Below, one piece after another: positions 29,655-38,475 of a stretch of 52,332 bases of DNA. Position 1 is the first letter of the stretch. Each line of letters begins with the position of its first letter. Made by a program: the position numbers and the translations under genes. Below the pieces are notes generated by a model. That model had not been told where the DNA came from, did not search any database, and worked only from the letters and a program-made list of their open reading frames with translations. Source of the stretch: a virus; IMG/VR virus record IMGVR_UViG_3300023103_000007, positions 1-52,332 of that record. One strand, given 5' to 3'.

Positions 29655-31501
29655 CGAATACAACAGCGACTGAGCAGCTCACTCGTGAGATGGAGAGTCA
29701 GCAGAGACTTGACTCACTGCTGATTGGGGACAGTCTGACCAACGTGATATCAGCCATAGGTCAGGCAAGCAGTAAGGTGTCGGCAACAACCTACACCATG
29801 CCCACGGATGACTACACAGAGGCGATGGCTGCATACCTCAGCTCTCCGTGGTTTGGTAAGATAGTGGAGATCCCTGCTGATGATGCAGTCAGGGAGTGGA
29901 GGTCTTGGAAGGCGACTCGGCAGCAGATCGAGAGGCTTGAGGCTGAGGAGTCTCGTATTCAGCTCAGGTCTAGGGTCCGGCAGCTGATGATCGAGTCTCG
30001 TGTCAAGGGTGGTGCCATTGCCATTATGGTGGGTCTACCTGGCTCCCCGCAGTCACCTGTCGACCTCAGCAGGATGACCAGGGGCTCCCTGAGGCACATA
30101 GCTGTCGTTGGACGTGACTGCCTCTCCTGTGGTCCTGTGGTACGTGATCCCATGGCGTCAGGGTATGGTATGCCTGAGTACTACACTGTCAGCACTGACT
30201 CTGGTCAGCAGCAGGTGCACCACAGCCGCACTGTCCGGCTGGATGGTCGCAGGCTTCTCTCTGCTCACGGACACCAGGAGTGGGGCACAACAGTCTGGAC
30301 TCACCTTAGGGATGCTGTCAGGTCTGCGGACCTCTCCTCCCCGATCGTCCATCAGCTCATGCTGGAGTCGAAGATTGACATTGTTAAGATCCAGGATCTG
30401 ATTCAGTACCTGGGGACTGAAGAGGGAAGTGAGCTCATCCAGAAGAGGTTCATGCTCGCCAATATGATGAAGTCTGTCGGCAATGCTCTCGTTCTGGACA
30501 AGGATGATGAGTGGCAGCAGCGACAGGTTAGCTGGGCTGGTATTCCTGACGTTGTGTATATGCTTCTCTCCTTCCTGTCAGGTGCTGCTGACATTCCAGT
30601 GACTCGTCTTGTTGGGCTCAGTGCACGTGGTCTCAATGCCACTGGTGAGGGTGACCTGAGGAACTATTATGACAGTGTCAGGTGCTATCAGCAGATAACA
30701 CTTGATCCGGCAATGTCGTCTCTCTCGGAGTGCCTCATACGCTCTGCTCTGGGGTCTCGTCCTGATGATATCTGGTATGAGTGGAGACCACTCTATCAGA
30801 TGACTCGGAAGGAGCAGGCTGAGGTTGACAAGATTGAGTCTGAGACAGTGACTAACTACGTGAATACTGGTCTGGTTCCTGCCGATGCTCTCGCGGAGGC
30901 TGCCCACGTTAGGATGGTGGAGAGCGGAAGCTGGCCAGGGCTGGAGAGGGCACTGGAGTCCTCATCATCCCTCGCCGACCCACCCCTAGAGCCACCTGTG
31001 TCTACTGTAACTGGTGATCCTCCTGGGCGCTCTGGAGTAGCTGATGCAGCCCCTGCACCCCTATACGTGCGCAGACAGGTTCTCAACGCTGCCGAGGTGC
31101 TGAGGTGGGCGAGGTCTCAGGGCTACACAGACACACTCTCAGATGATGATCTTCATGTCACTGTTCTCTACAGTCGCACACCTGTGGACTGGATGAGTAT
31201 ACCTGAGTCTCACTCCTCTCGTGTTGAGGTTACTCCTGGTGGTCCTCGGGTGGTGGAGAGGTTCTCTGGTGGTGCCTCTGTCCTGAGGTTCAGGTCGTAC
31301 GATCTTGAGTGGAGGCACTCTCACATGGTGGAGCTGGGTGCAAGTCACGACTTCGACAGCTATCAGCCACATATAACAATCAGCTACTCCCCCGATGCAC
31401 CTGATCCTGAGAGTGTAGAGCCATATCGTGGCAGGATACTCCTGGGTCCGGAGGTGTTTGAGTCCATAGACGAGAACTGGAGGGAGAGAGTTGGAGGTTG
31501 A
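29651..31501 (+). CDS. Portal protein (DUF1073) with C-terminal Acb1-like anti-CBASS domain
   Basis: 616 residues, GTG start. Residues 1-430 are a DUF1073 portal: YLSSPWFGKIVEIPADDAVR, VKGGAIAIMVGLPG, PVTRLVGLSARGLNATGEGD and LRNYYDSVR. A proline-rich linker (about 430-475) leads to a two-histidine phosphoesterase domain: DDDLHVTVLYS (H502, T504) and YQPHITISYS (H574, T576), 72 residues apart. That layout matches Acb1, which cleaves cyclic nucleotides made by CBASS defence. Whether it is active in the virion or released is unknown. Confidence 0.88.
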   Translation: MTNTTATEQLTREMESQQRLDSLLIGDSLTNVISAIGQASSKVSATTYTMPTDDYTEAMAAYLSSPWFGKIVEIPADDAVREWRSWKATRQQIERLEAEESRIQLRSRVRQLMIESRVKGGAIAIMVGLPGSPQSPVDLSRMTRGSLRHIAVVGRDCLSCGPVVRDPMASGYGMPEYYTVSTDSGQQQVHHSRTVRLDGRRLLSAHGHQEWGTTVWTHLRDAVRSADLSSPIVHQLMLESKIDIVKIQDLIQYLGTEEGSELIQKRFMLANMMKSVGNALVLDKDDEWQQRQVSWAGIPDVVYMLLSFLSGAADIPVTRLVGLSARGLNATGEGDLRNYYDSVRCYQQITLDPAMSSLSECLIRSALGSRPDDIWYEWRPLYQMTRKEQAEVDKIESETVTNYVNTGLVPADALAEAAHVRMVESGSWPGLERALESSSSLADPPLEPPVSTVTGDPPGRSGVADAAPAPLYVRRQVLNAAEVLRWARSQGYTDTLSDDDLHVTVLYSRTPVDWMSIPESHSSRVEVTPGGPRVVERFSGGASVLRFRSYDLEWRHSHMVELGASHDFDSYQPHITISYSPDAPDPESVEPYRGRILLGPEVFESIDENWRERVGG

Positions 31502-32288
31502 TCTTCTGTCTCTTGCTCGTGATGCTGGTTCTAGGAGGGGTGAGTATCTCATTCAGCCGACAGAGCCCACTCGGTCTCAGTCTCAGGATCTACAGCGGAT
31601 ACTGATACTTGCTGCTCTACTGTGGAGGGATGGGTACAGATCATCTGTGATTCCGGCATACAGGGCTGCTCTTATCTCTGGGTCACTGAGGAGTGTTGTG
31701 TCTGCTGTGGATCTTGTGTACTCAGGATCATCCTCTGTTCTGGGTAGTATATCCTCTGGTGTGAGGGAGTGGGCGTCCTCTCTTCAGTCCAGACACATGA
31801 GGATGTTCATCTCTAGGGTCAGGTCACTGACTCGAGTGGACCTCACCAGTAGGATTAGCTCTGCTGATGTTGAGTCTGTCATTGATGACTTCACTCTGTA
31901 CGTGACCTCTCTGGCTGATGATGTGTCTGGTGACACTAGGTCTGCGATTATTGGTGTAGTCTCCAGAGGGCTGCAGTCTGGTGCCTCTACTGATGATGTT
32001 GCTGCGGAGATAGCCGCGATCATTGGTGTCTCACTCTCTAGAGCAAGGAGAATAGCTGTCGACCAGACAGCAAAGCTCACTGCTGCCCTGGACAGGGCGA
32101 GACAGACCCAGGTCGGGGCTGACAGCTTCATATGGGTTCACTCTAGGAAGGAGAGGTTTCGTCCCCACCACAAGGCTAGAGATGGTCAGGAGTTCAGGTG
32201 GGACAGCCAGGTGGCTAGGACTGATCCTCCTGGTCACGCACCATTCTGTGGGTGCAGCGCTAGGGGGGTACTCAGGGATGGCGAGTAG
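31491..32288 (+). CDS. Minor head protein (Mu gpF / SPP1 gp7 family)
   Basis: 265 residues, TTG start after GGAGGGAGAGAG and inside the end of the portal gene. The C-terminal half is the conserved head-morphogenesis domain: SLSRARRIAVDQTAKLTAAL, DSFIWVHSRKERFRPHHKAR and PPGHAPFCGCSARGVLRDGE, with the His and Cys pattern of the family. The N-terminus is specific to this phage. The protein joins the portal and procapsid. Confidence 0.9.
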   Translation: MEVDLLSLARDAGSRRGEYLIQPTEPTRSQSQDLQRILILAALLWRDGYRSSVIPAYRAALISGSLRSVVSAVDLVYSGSSSVLGSISSGVREWASSLQSRHMRMFISRVRSLTRVDLTSRISSADVESVIDDFTLYVTSLADDVSGDTRSAIIGVVSRGLQSGASTDDVAAEIAAIIGVSLSRARRIAVDQTAKLTAALDRARQTQVGADSFIWVHSRKERFRPHHKARDGQEFRWDSQVARTDPPGHAPFCGCSARGVLRDGE

Positions 32289-32688
32289 GATGACTGGGCA
32301 GGACGCAGTGGCCAGGAGGTTCCGCAGGATGTCCTCTGGTGTCACTGATGCTGTTGAGGATGCTCTGGTTGAGCTTGGTGGTCAGGTGAGGGACGAGGCT
32401 CGTCTCTCCATTATCGAGGGGTCAGTGTCTGGTCCTGGGCATGTTCCCTCTGCACCAGGAGAGCCGCCGAATGCTGACACTGGTCACCTGGACGAGAGTA
32501 TACATGTCACATCATACGTGCGAGGAGGTACGGTGACTGTTGAGGTGTCTGCGGACGCAGAGTATGCAGCTGACCTGGAGTATGGTAACTCCAGGATAGC
32601 AGAGAGACCATTCATGCGTCCTGCAACAGCTAAGGTGCGTCCTCGTGTTCCTGCTGGGGTCAGGGTTGCCGTCAGGAGGCTTCGCTGA
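32278..32688 (+). CDS. Head-tail connector/neck protein (HK97 gp10-like)
   Basis: 136 residues from ATG 32278 (the open frame runs back to 32182 but this start has a GGGG site and matches the family). Residues 70-136 show the gp10 pattern: TGHLDESIHVTSYVRGG, VEVSADAEYAADLEYGNSR and ERPFMRPATAKV, the usual E-F/E-Y-G and R-P-F motifs. It probably joins tail to head. Overlaps the previous gene. Confidence 0.85.
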   Translation: MASRMTGQDAVARRFRRMSSGVTDAVEDALVELGGQVRDEARLSIIEGSVSGPGHVPSAPGEPPNADTGHLDESIHVTSYVRGGTVTVEVSADAEYAADLEYGNSRIAERPFMRPATAKVRPRVPAGVRVAVRRLR

Positions 32689-33332
32689 TGGTGTCCATGG
32701 TCGGTGATACTCTGGTTCGTGATGGCTTCTGGTCAGCTCCTCGTGAGTTTGATGGACAGAGAGTCTATATTCTTGGTGGTGGCTACACACTTCATGGGTT
32801 TGATCCCTCACCACTCAGGCAAAGCGGGGGTGTCATAGCCTGCAACAGTGCCGGTCTGACGATTGCTCCATGGGCAGATGTCCTGATCTATGGTGACGAG
32901 AGGTGGCTTGAGTGGAACGTGGACAAAATTCATCTGTTCAGTGGTCGTCACGTAGTCTCTAGGAGTCGTGTGCCTCGTTCTTCTCCACACCCAAGAGTCA
33001 GGGTGATGCATCACACCAGCCCCTCCCCCGCCCTCTCCGTGTCTCCCTCATCCCTCTCAGGTCACTGCACGGGAGGGAGTGCTATAAACCTGGCATTCTT
33101 GATGGGTGCTGTGGAGATTGTTCTTCTGGGATATGATATGAGACCTGGTAACTTTCATGACATGCACAGGGTTCCTCCTGAGGAGGAGCAGCATGCTCTC
33201 AGGTTTATCCCTGCTATTGAGGCTATGGCGCCTGTACTGGTGTCTCATGGGGTCAGGGTTATCAACTCCACTCCTCACAGTGAGCTCAGGTGCTTTGAGT
33301 ACATGCCGCTGAGTGAGCTGGCAGTACACTAG
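32688..33332 (+). CDS. DUF115/MAF-like Rossmann protein
   Basis: 214 residues, TGATG-coupled. VYILGGGYTLHGFDPSPLRQ and VIACNSAGLTIAPWADVLIY, then GDERWLEW, and later GGSAINLAFLMGAVEIVLLG and YDMRPGNFHDM are the motifs of the phage form of the 6-hydroxymethylpterin diphosphokinase MptE-like/DUF115 fold. Homologues commonly lie among head genes. The substrate is unknown; a role in decorating or supplying a pterin- or sialic-acid-like nucleotide is only a possibility. Confidence 0.75.
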   Translation: MVSMVGDTLVRDGFWSAPREFDGQRVYILGGGYTLHGFDPSPLRQSGGVIACNSAGLTIAPWADVLIYGDERWLEWNVDKIHLFSGRHVVSRSRVPRSSPHPRVRVMHHTSPSPALSVSPSSLSGHCTGGSAINLAFLMGAVEIVLLGYDMRPGNFHDMHRVPPEEEQHALRFIPAIEAMAPVLVSHGVRVINSTPHSELRCFEYMPLSELAVH

Positions 33333-33432
33333 AGACGAAGTAAGCGAAGAGTTTAGACGAAGTACAGGGGCTTTCGCATTTCTTCGTTTTCGAGTAGAGT
33401 AGTTCGTAGTTCCTGAGCCGTTGTGGTTTACT
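33333..33432 (+). other. 100-base gap with GACGAAG/CTTCGT repeats before the protease gene
   Basis: ACGAAG (33349, twice nearby) and CTTCGT (33382) can pair around a 25-base loop and are followed by TTTTCG, a weak terminator. The gap has an unusually AT-rich, repeat-bearing sequence for this operon and could mark a processing or promoter site between early and late head genes. Confidence 0.45.
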
Positions 33433-34533
33433 ATGAGCAAAGTCTCCCTCACTGATACTGTCCCGCTGTCCTCCGTGAGGCAGACGAGTGATGGCTATCT
33501 CGTGGCTGAGGCTAGGGTTGCTCGCTCAGGTGTGCAGGAGTACTCCGGTGCTGAGGTTGATCCTGACAACATTCATGGTCTTCGGGATCGGGATGTTGTC
33601 AGGGTCTATCGCCCAGAGGATGAGGTGTTCTCCAGGGACACTCTCTCCTCGTATGCACACAGACCAGTGACTATAGGTCACCCCAGGGAGATGGTGAGTG
33701 CTGACAACTGGCGAGATCTGGCTGTTGGTAACACTGGTGGTGACGTTGCTCGTGATGGGCAGTTCGTCAGGGTTCCCCTGGTTCTCATGGACTCCAGTGC
33801 CGTGAGGGTTGTCAGTGGTGGGACTCGTGAGCTCAGTATGGGGTATACAGCTGAGCTGGTGTTTGACTCTGGGACTACTCCTGATGGTCAGGAGTACGAT
33901 GTTGTTCAGAGGTCAATGAGGATGAATCACCTTGCTGTTGTCGCTGCAGCACGTGGTGGCTCTAGTCTTAGAATAGGCGATCAAGAGGAAATTAAAGTGT
34001 CACTTCGGAAGATGCAGGTTGATGGCATCACGATTGAGGCTACTGAGCAGGCAGCAGAGGCTATTCAGCGACTGCAGTCTCAGCTCAGTGATGCTCGGTC
34101 TGATGCCGATCGTCGTCTGACAGAGTCTCAGGCAAAATTGGACAAGTTGCAGGCAGAGCTCGATGATGCTCGTAGCAAGGTGATGACTGACGCTCAGCTC
34201 GAGAAGCGAGTTGCTGAGAGGTCTAAGCTAATTGCAGATGCTCGCAGCATTCGTGCAGATATCCGGACTGATGGTCTCACTGACTCTCAGGTTCGCAGGG
34301 CTGCTGTGGCTGCTGTCCGTGGTGAGTCTGCTGTCGCTGACAAGTCTGACGCTTACGTGGAGGCATCCTTTGACCTCATTCTTGCAGATACAGCATCAGC
34401 AAGGACTCTTGGTCATGCCCTGACTGGTCTGTCTTCTCAGGTCAGTGATCAGGGTTTTGCCGATGCCGCTGCTCAGGAGCAGAAGGCATGGGAGAGTCAG
34501 CTGAAGAGACTTGATCGCGTGAGGGAGAGCTGA
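33433..34533 (+). CDS. Head maturation protease fused to scaffold (DUF2213)
   Basis: 366 residues. The N-terminal 200 residues are a DUF2213 protease: SYAHRPVTIGHPREMVSADN (the catalytic His region), then GTRELSMGYTAELV and the S-M-R-M-N-H-L-A-V motif. Residues 210-280 form a coiled coil (AIQRLQSQLSDARSDADRR) that acts as scaffold, then a helical C-terminus. Start ATG 33433 has no strong ribosome site. It processes the capsid protein during maturation. Confidence 0.85.
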   Translation: MSKVSLTDTVPLSSVRQTSDGYLVAEARVARSGVQEYSGAEVDPDNIHGLRDRDVVRVYRPEDEVFSRDTLSSYAHRPVTIGHPREMVSADNWRDLAVGNTGGDVARDGQFVRVPLVLMDSSAVRVVSGGTRELSMGYTAELVFDSGTTPDGQEYDVVQRSMRMNHLAVVAAARGGSSLRIGDQEEIKVSLRKMQVDGITIEATEQAAEAIQRLQSQLSDARSDADRRLTESQAKLDKLQAELDDARSKVMTDAQLEKRVAERSKLIADARSIRADIRTDGLTDSQVRRAAVAAVRGESAVADKSDAYVEASFDLILADTASARTLGHALTGLSSQVSDQGFADAAAQEQKAWESQLKRLDRVRES

Positions 34534-34534
34534 C

Positions 34535-34990
34535 ATGCCAGCAATTCAGTCCACTATCTCGCAGTTTATTGGTATTGGTGCAGTTGGTCGCAGGGCTAAC
34601 ATGGAGGAGTGGAACACTGTTACACTTACCGCACAGACCACTGCTCCTGCAACCATTGGCTTTGCACAGCCAGTGAAGCTTGGTTCTCTTGACAAGACAG
34701 CTGTCATCTACAATGGCTCTGGTGTCTTCAAGGGACTGACAGAGGCTTCCATTGATCGCTCTGCCTACTCTGACACGGATGATATGCCTGTCTGTGAGTC
34801 TGGTGTGATGTTCGGTCTCGCTGGTGGTGCGTGCACTGCTGGTGGTGCTGTTGGCTGGAGCTCCTCCACTGGCAAGTATGCCAATGCAGCCTCTGGCAAT
34901 ATTACAATCCCCAACGCTGAGTTTGACTCCTCTGCAACGGCCGATGGTCAGGTTGTGAGGATTCGTCTCCGCCGCATACCAGGAGGCTGA
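34535..34990 (+). CDS. Structural cement/head decoration protein (DUF2190-like)
   Basis: 151 residues of glycine-rich beta structure (TVTLTAQTTAPATIGFAQPV, AAVGWSSS-type region, GQVVRIRLRR end). Between protease and major capsid genes, this is the place of trimeric decoration proteins, and the sequence fits the DUF2190/structural cement group. The ATG follows GAGGGAGAGCTGAC. Confidence 0.85.
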   Translation: MPAIQSTISQFIGIGAVGRRANMEEWNTVTLTAQTTAPATIGFAQPVKLGSLDKTAVIYNGSGVFKGLTEASIDRSAYSDTDDMPVCESGVMFGLAGGACTAGGAVGWSSSTGKYANAASGNITIPNAEFDSSATADGQVVRIRLRRIPGG

Positions 34991-34994
34991 CACA

Positions 34995-36047
34995 ATGGCT
35001 GGTGGTACTCTCATTGCAGCCCCTTCAGGGATGCCTGCTCTTACTCTGCCTGATGGTAGGTTTGTTGATGCTCAGTCGATCAACATAAACTTTGCTCGCA
35101 GCCGCTCCAACGTCATCAATGCTCGCGCCTACATGATCGAGTATGATGATCTCGACTTCGAGTCACTTGTTCCTGTGGACAGGTCTGTTCCTGAGTGGGC
35201 AAATGGCATCGACACCTATGTCGGCGACATTGTTGGCAAGGCTGACTGGTACACTGGTGCGGCAAAGGACATTCCTATTGCTGACACCACTGAGGACATG
35301 ATCACCTCCAAGTTCTCGATGTTCGCTGTTGGTTACCAGTGGAATCTTGAGGAGCTTGGCAAGGCTCAGTTCATGAACTTCCCACTCTCCCCCCGCCGTG
35401 CCATGGCTGCTCGTCGTGCTGCGAGGGAGTTTGAGTTCGTGAACGCGATCTCTGGGTCGGTCAAGAAGAAGTATCCTGGTCTCATCAACCAGACTGGAGT
35501 CACTCCTACCACACTCCCTGCTGATGGTACTGGCAGTGCCACCTTCTGGGTGAACAATTCAGGTGTCGCTGTCAAGACACCAGCCCAGATTGTTCGTGAC
35601 ATGGACAACATGGTTCTGGGTCCAGTGAACCCTGACAGCACTGCTGTCAATGTTCTTGCTGACACTCTCCTTCTTCCTCCTCTTGCTTACCGTCATATTG
35701 CGACAACACCCTATGGTGAGACGTCTCCCAATAAGACGATTCTGCAGTATTACTTGGACAACAACCTGTACCGTGCTCGCACGGGACGTCAGGTGACTAT
35801 TCGTGAGCTTCCTCAGCTCTCTCGTGCAGCCACTCAGGGTACTGTTGGTGGTGGTCGTGCTCTTGCCTACAGGAACACGAGCGATGTGCTGACAATGTAC
35901 TATCCGATGCCGTTCCGCTTCTTGCCTGTGTATCAGGATGGTCCAATACACTGGACTGTACCAGGAATTGGTCGTATTGGTCAGGTCGATGTCATGCTTC
36001 CGTATGCTTTCAGGTACTTCGACGGCGTGACTCCTGTTCCAGCCTGA
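34995..36047 (+). CDS. Major capsid protein (DUF2184 family)
   Basis: 350 residues, ribosome site AGGAGGCTGACACA. HK97-fold family DUF2184: NVINARAYMIEYDDLDFESL, TEDMITSKFSMFAVGYQWN, LSPRRAMAARRAAREFEFV, LLPPLAYRHIATTPYGE and VPGIGRIGQVDVMLPYAFRY. Codon use is the most CGT/GGT-rich in the window, as expected for the most strongly expressed gene. The shell protein of the icosahedral head. Confidence 0.95.
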   Translation: MAGGTLIAAPSGMPALTLPDGRFVDAQSININFARSRSNVINARAYMIEYDDLDFESLVPVDRSVPEWANGIDTYVGDIVGKADWYTGAAKDIPIADTTEDMITSKFSMFAVGYQWNLEELGKAQFMNFPLSPRRAMAARRAAREFEFVNAISGSVKKKYPGLINQTGVTPTTLPADGTGSATFWVNNSGVAVKTPAQIVRDMDNMVLGPVNPDSTAVNVLADTLLLPPLAYRHIATTPYGETSPNKTILQYYLDNNLYRARTGRQVTIRELPQLSRAATQGTVGGGRALAYRNTSDVLTMYYPMPFRFLPVYQDGPIHWTVPGIGRIGQVDVMLPYAFRYFDGVTPVPA

Positions 36048-36059
36048 TTGAGGTGACTC

Positions 36060-36521
36060 TTGGCACTTACTCCTGCCGAGTTCAAGACACTGAAGCCACA
36101 GTTCTCATCTGTTGATGATTCTGTGGTTCAGTCTTATCTGGACATGAGCTCCCTGCTTGTGGATGACTCCTGGGGTGCTCAGCAGGACATTGCCCAGGCG
36201 GCAGCCACCTGTCACCTTATGACCCTTGATGGTCTCGGAGACAGCAGGGAGTCAGGGGGATTCAGGAGTGGTATGAGTGAGTTCCAGAGGATTGAGTCTG
36301 GTAAGCTCAGTCTCACCAGGTTCTCTGGTGATGCGTCCTCTGGCTTGAGCTACTCCTCGTGGCTGTCTAGAACTTTCTGTGGGAAGTTCTACCTCATGCT
36401 CTTGAGGAGGAGGGGTGGTCCTCTAGTTCTGTACGGGGGTGGCTGCTTCTCCTCCTCAAGATATGCAAAGGACACCTGCACTCCCATCAGTTATGGTTGG
36501 CCAGGAGTATTCTTCCCATGA
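36060..36521 (+). CDS. Head-tail adaptor (gp6-like, DUF4054)
   Basis: 153 residues, TTG start with GAGGTGACTC. The N-terminus LTPAEFKTLKPQFSSVDDSV then QSYLDMSSLLVDDSWG is a typical gp6/DUF4054 connector. The C-terminus (TFCGKFYLMLLRRRGGPLVL) is basic and probably inserts near the portal. It forms a ring below the portal. Confidence 0.85.
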   Translation: MALTPAEFKTLKPQFSSVDDSVVQSYLDMSSLLVDDSWGAQQDIAQAAATCHLMTLDGLGDSRESGGFRSGMSEFQRIESGKLSLTRFSGDASSGLSYSSWLSRTFCGKFYLMLLRRRGGPLVLYGGGCFSSSRYAKDTCTPISYGWPGVFFP

Positions 36522-36865
36522 GTATTCTGGATGGAGATATCAGGGATCTCTTTGGCTCTGTCTTCAGTGATATCTGGGACACAGCTCATCTCGTCAGGGT
36601 CTCTCAGGTGAGTGACGGGCGAGGAGGAGGAACAGAGACTCCCTCCCCGCCAGTGTCCGTGAGGGTGCAGTTTGATGATGACACTGACAGAGAGTCATCT
36701 GGATCAGTGAAGAGGTTCACTCGTGTTCTGGTTCTTCAGTCTGGTGTAGTGAGTGCTCCAGACACTAGCAGTTATATTATGTCTGGGTCCAGGAGACTGG
36801 CTGTTCGCAGGGTTGATGAGGATCCCGCGAGGAGTTACTGGGAGCTGGATTGTGAGGAGATGTAG
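36518..36865 (+). CDS. Head-closure/neck protein
   Basis: 115 residues from ATG 36518, overlapping the adaptor by ATGA. Its beta-rich sequence (DTAHLVRVSQVSDGRGGGTE, VSVRVQFDDDT, then FTRVLVLQSGVV, YIMSGSRRLAVRRVDEDPA) is the pattern of the SPP1 gp16/Gifsy-type head-closure family with one loop rich in Gly. Placed correctly between gp6-like adaptor and tail completion. Confidence 0.75.
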   Translation: MSILDGDIRDLFGSVFSDIWDTAHLVRVSQVSDGRGGGTETPSPPVSVRVQFDDDTDRESSGSVKRFTRVLVLQSGVVSAPDTSSYIMSGSRRLAVRRVDEDPARSYWELDCEEM

Positions 36866-37030
36866 ATGCCCTGGGTGAGGTTCACTCGTGACTTTGAGTA
36901 TCGTCCTCGCCCAAGGGCGATACAGATATTCCGGAGGGGGCAGGTGCTTCTAGTGACAAGAGCCTGCGCACAGGCTGCAGTTGACTCTGGTGCTGCTGAG
37001 TTATCTTCCAGGGAGGGTAAGATTGGCTGA
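36866..37030 (+). CDS. Small head-tail joining protein
   Basis: 54 residues from ATG 36866, directly after the stop of the head-closure gene. MPWVRFTRDFEYRPRP then FRRGQVLLVTRACAQAA is a common phage mini-family (V-R-F-x-x-D-F-x-x-x-P, then V-T-R-x-C-A-x-A). Its stop overlaps the start of the next gene. Role unknown; always in the neck region. Confidence 0.8.
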   Translation: MPWVRFTRDFEYRPRPRAIQIFRRGQVLLVTRACAQAAVDSGAAELSSREGKIG

Positions 37031-37430
37031 TCACTCTCTTGCTATGCGTCGAGCTGTCGTTCAACACCTGCTTCAGGGTTCCGTCTCTGGTATGGTTGGG
37101 GGAAGAATATATGGTGAGGAGGCTCCAGAGAACAGTGAGCTTCCCTTCATCAGGTACGGTCTCCCAGTAACGACGCCATATGAGAGCAGCTGTGGTCGTG
37201 GGTCTCAGCACTCTATTGTAGTTCATGTTTTCGCCCAGGGACCATACACTGATCTCGTGGCGTCTATCGCGTCTGCAGTTGTTTCCTCTCTGGATGACTC
37301 CTCTCTTCCGGTGGATCCACTCAGGCTGCTGGGGATCTCGTGGACAGGAACAAGAATTATTCGTGACACGGCTGAGATGTCGTCATATCACGCGATTGTG
37401 TCACTTACTGCACAGACAATAGGAGACTAG
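37023..37430 (+). CDS. Tail completion protein (DUF3168-like)
   Basis: 135 residues from TTG 37023 (GGGAGGGTAAGA before it). MRRAVVQHLLQGSVSGMVGG and RIYGEEAPENSELPFIRYGL, then SSCGRGSQHSIVVHVFAQGP and DTAEMSSYHAIVSL match the DUF3168/tail terminator pattern. It caps the tail tube before joining to the head. Confidence 0.82.
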   Translation: MADHSLAMRRAVVQHLLQGSVSGMVGGRIYGEEAPENSELPFIRYGLPVTTPYESSCGRGSQHSIVVHVFAQGPYTDLVASIASAVVSSLDDSSLPVDPLRLLGISWTGTRIIRDTAEMSSYHAIVSLTAQTIGD

Positions 37431-37434
37431 AGAC

Positions 37435-37890
37435 ATGGCACAGGCACAGAGTATCAGGTTCGGCAAGGTATTCATGCTCCTCTCGGACATGGCAAGTACA
37501 CCAACCTTCAGGGCACCTTGTGGATTTGAGGAGTTGACTATGACTATTAATATAGAGTCAAACTCCGTGAATATTCCAGACTGTGAGGATCCTGATCTTG
37601 CTGCCTGGCTCGCAACAGATATTGTCTCGAAGCAGATGACTATATCTGGCTCAGGTCTTCTTGACGTGAATGCTATGAAGATCTGGCAGGACTGGTGGCT
37701 TGGTGACATTCCTGCTCCTGAGGTTCCAGTGAGGTGGTATCGTGACTTGACGGTAGGTCAGAATGGCGGGTACTTTCAGGCTCCTGGTGTCCTCACTGCG
37801 TATGAGGAGACAGGTCAGAGAGGGCAGCGCTGGCAGAACAGTGTCACCATTGCCCTCAACGGCAAACCAACATTCACGCCAGTGGTGTGA
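37435..37890 (+). CDS. Major tail tube protein
   Basis: 151 residues, ribosome site AGGAGACTAGAGAC. Features of a siphovirus tail tube: CGFEELTMTINIESNSVNIP, DLAAWLATDIVSKQMTISGS, DVNAMKIWQDWWLG, and VTIALNGKPTFTP at the end. It forms hexameric rings stacked along the tape measure. Confidence 0.88.
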   Translation: MAQAQSIRFGKVFMLLSDMASTPTFRAPCGFEELTMTINIESNSVNIPDCEDPDLAAWLATDIVSKQMTISGSGLLDVNAMKIWQDWWLGDIPAPEVPVRWYRDLTVGQNGGYFQAPGVLTAYEETGQRGQRWQNSVTIALNGKPTFTPVV

Positions 37891-37893
37891 CGA

Positions 37894-38313
37894 ATGAGTA
37901 CATCAAGAGTCACTCTCACGTTTGGTGATGGAACATACACCTTCTGCCTCAGGATCAGGGAGATCCTTGAGCTCGAGCGTCTCACTGAGAGCAGCATCGG
38001 TGAGATAGCCACTCGCCTTATGACTGGGGTTCCTCGCATGAGGGACATATATGACTCTGTCAGGCTTGGGCTCATTGGTGGTGGTCTCCCCCCGACATCT
38101 GCTCTCCTCCTGGTGGAGAATTATATTGCTGGTGTGCCTCTGGCGGATCCAAGGGACTCCTCCTCTCCTATGGCTACTGCACAAGCTGTGGTGATGGCTG
38201 TCTGGGTCGGCATGGAGGAGGTTCCAGATACACTATCAAAGGAGGAGGTTCCTCCAGCCCAGGAAGACTCAGGGCTGGAGACATTTATGGAGCAGGGCTT
38301 GCCGCAGGGGTGA
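37894..38313 (+). CDS. Tail assembly chaperone (GTA gp10-like)
   Basis: 139 residues. RVTLTFGDGTYTFCLRIREI and RDIYDSVRLGLIGGGLPPTS, LLVENYIAGVPLAD match the GTA gp10/Phage_TAC_11 chaperone. The next gene, on an overlapping GTGA start, encodes the gp10.1-like partner. They keep the tape measure soluble during tail building. A frameshift fusion is conceivable but the overlapping start is simpler. Confidence 0.85.
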   Translation: MSTSRVTLTFGDGTYTFCLRIREILELERLTESSIGEIATRLMTGVPRMRDIYDSVRLGLIGGGLPPTSALLLVENYIAGVPLADPRDSSSPMATAQAVVMAVWVGMEEVPDTLSKEEVPPAQEDSGLETFMEQGLPQG

Positions 38314-38474
38314 GTCCAGGTGATGTTGGTGACATGAGTCTATCTGAGTTCTTTGTCGCTATGCACGGTCTCTCTTCCCTCAGGAGTGGAAGACCTCAGC
38401 CCATGAGTGACTCGGACTTTGATGATGGAATTGCTGCCCTGAGGTCTGTGGCTGGTGATGACGTGAGGATATGA
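38310..38474 (+). CDS. Second tail chaperone (GTA gp10.1 / DUF2376-like)
   Basis: 54 residues from GTG 38310 overlapping the previous stop (GTGA), too short for most gene callers. SPGDVGDMSLSEFFVAMHGL corresponds to the S-P-x-x-F-W-x-L-T-x-x-E-L motif of gp10.1. The frame is open further upstream inside the first chaperone gene, with an AAAGGAGGAGG sequence at 38238, so a -1 frameshift product is also possible. Confidence 0.75.
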   Translation: MSPGDVGDMSLSEFFVAMHGLSSLRSGRPQPMSDSDFDDGIAALRSVAGDDVRI

Positions 38475-38475
38475 A

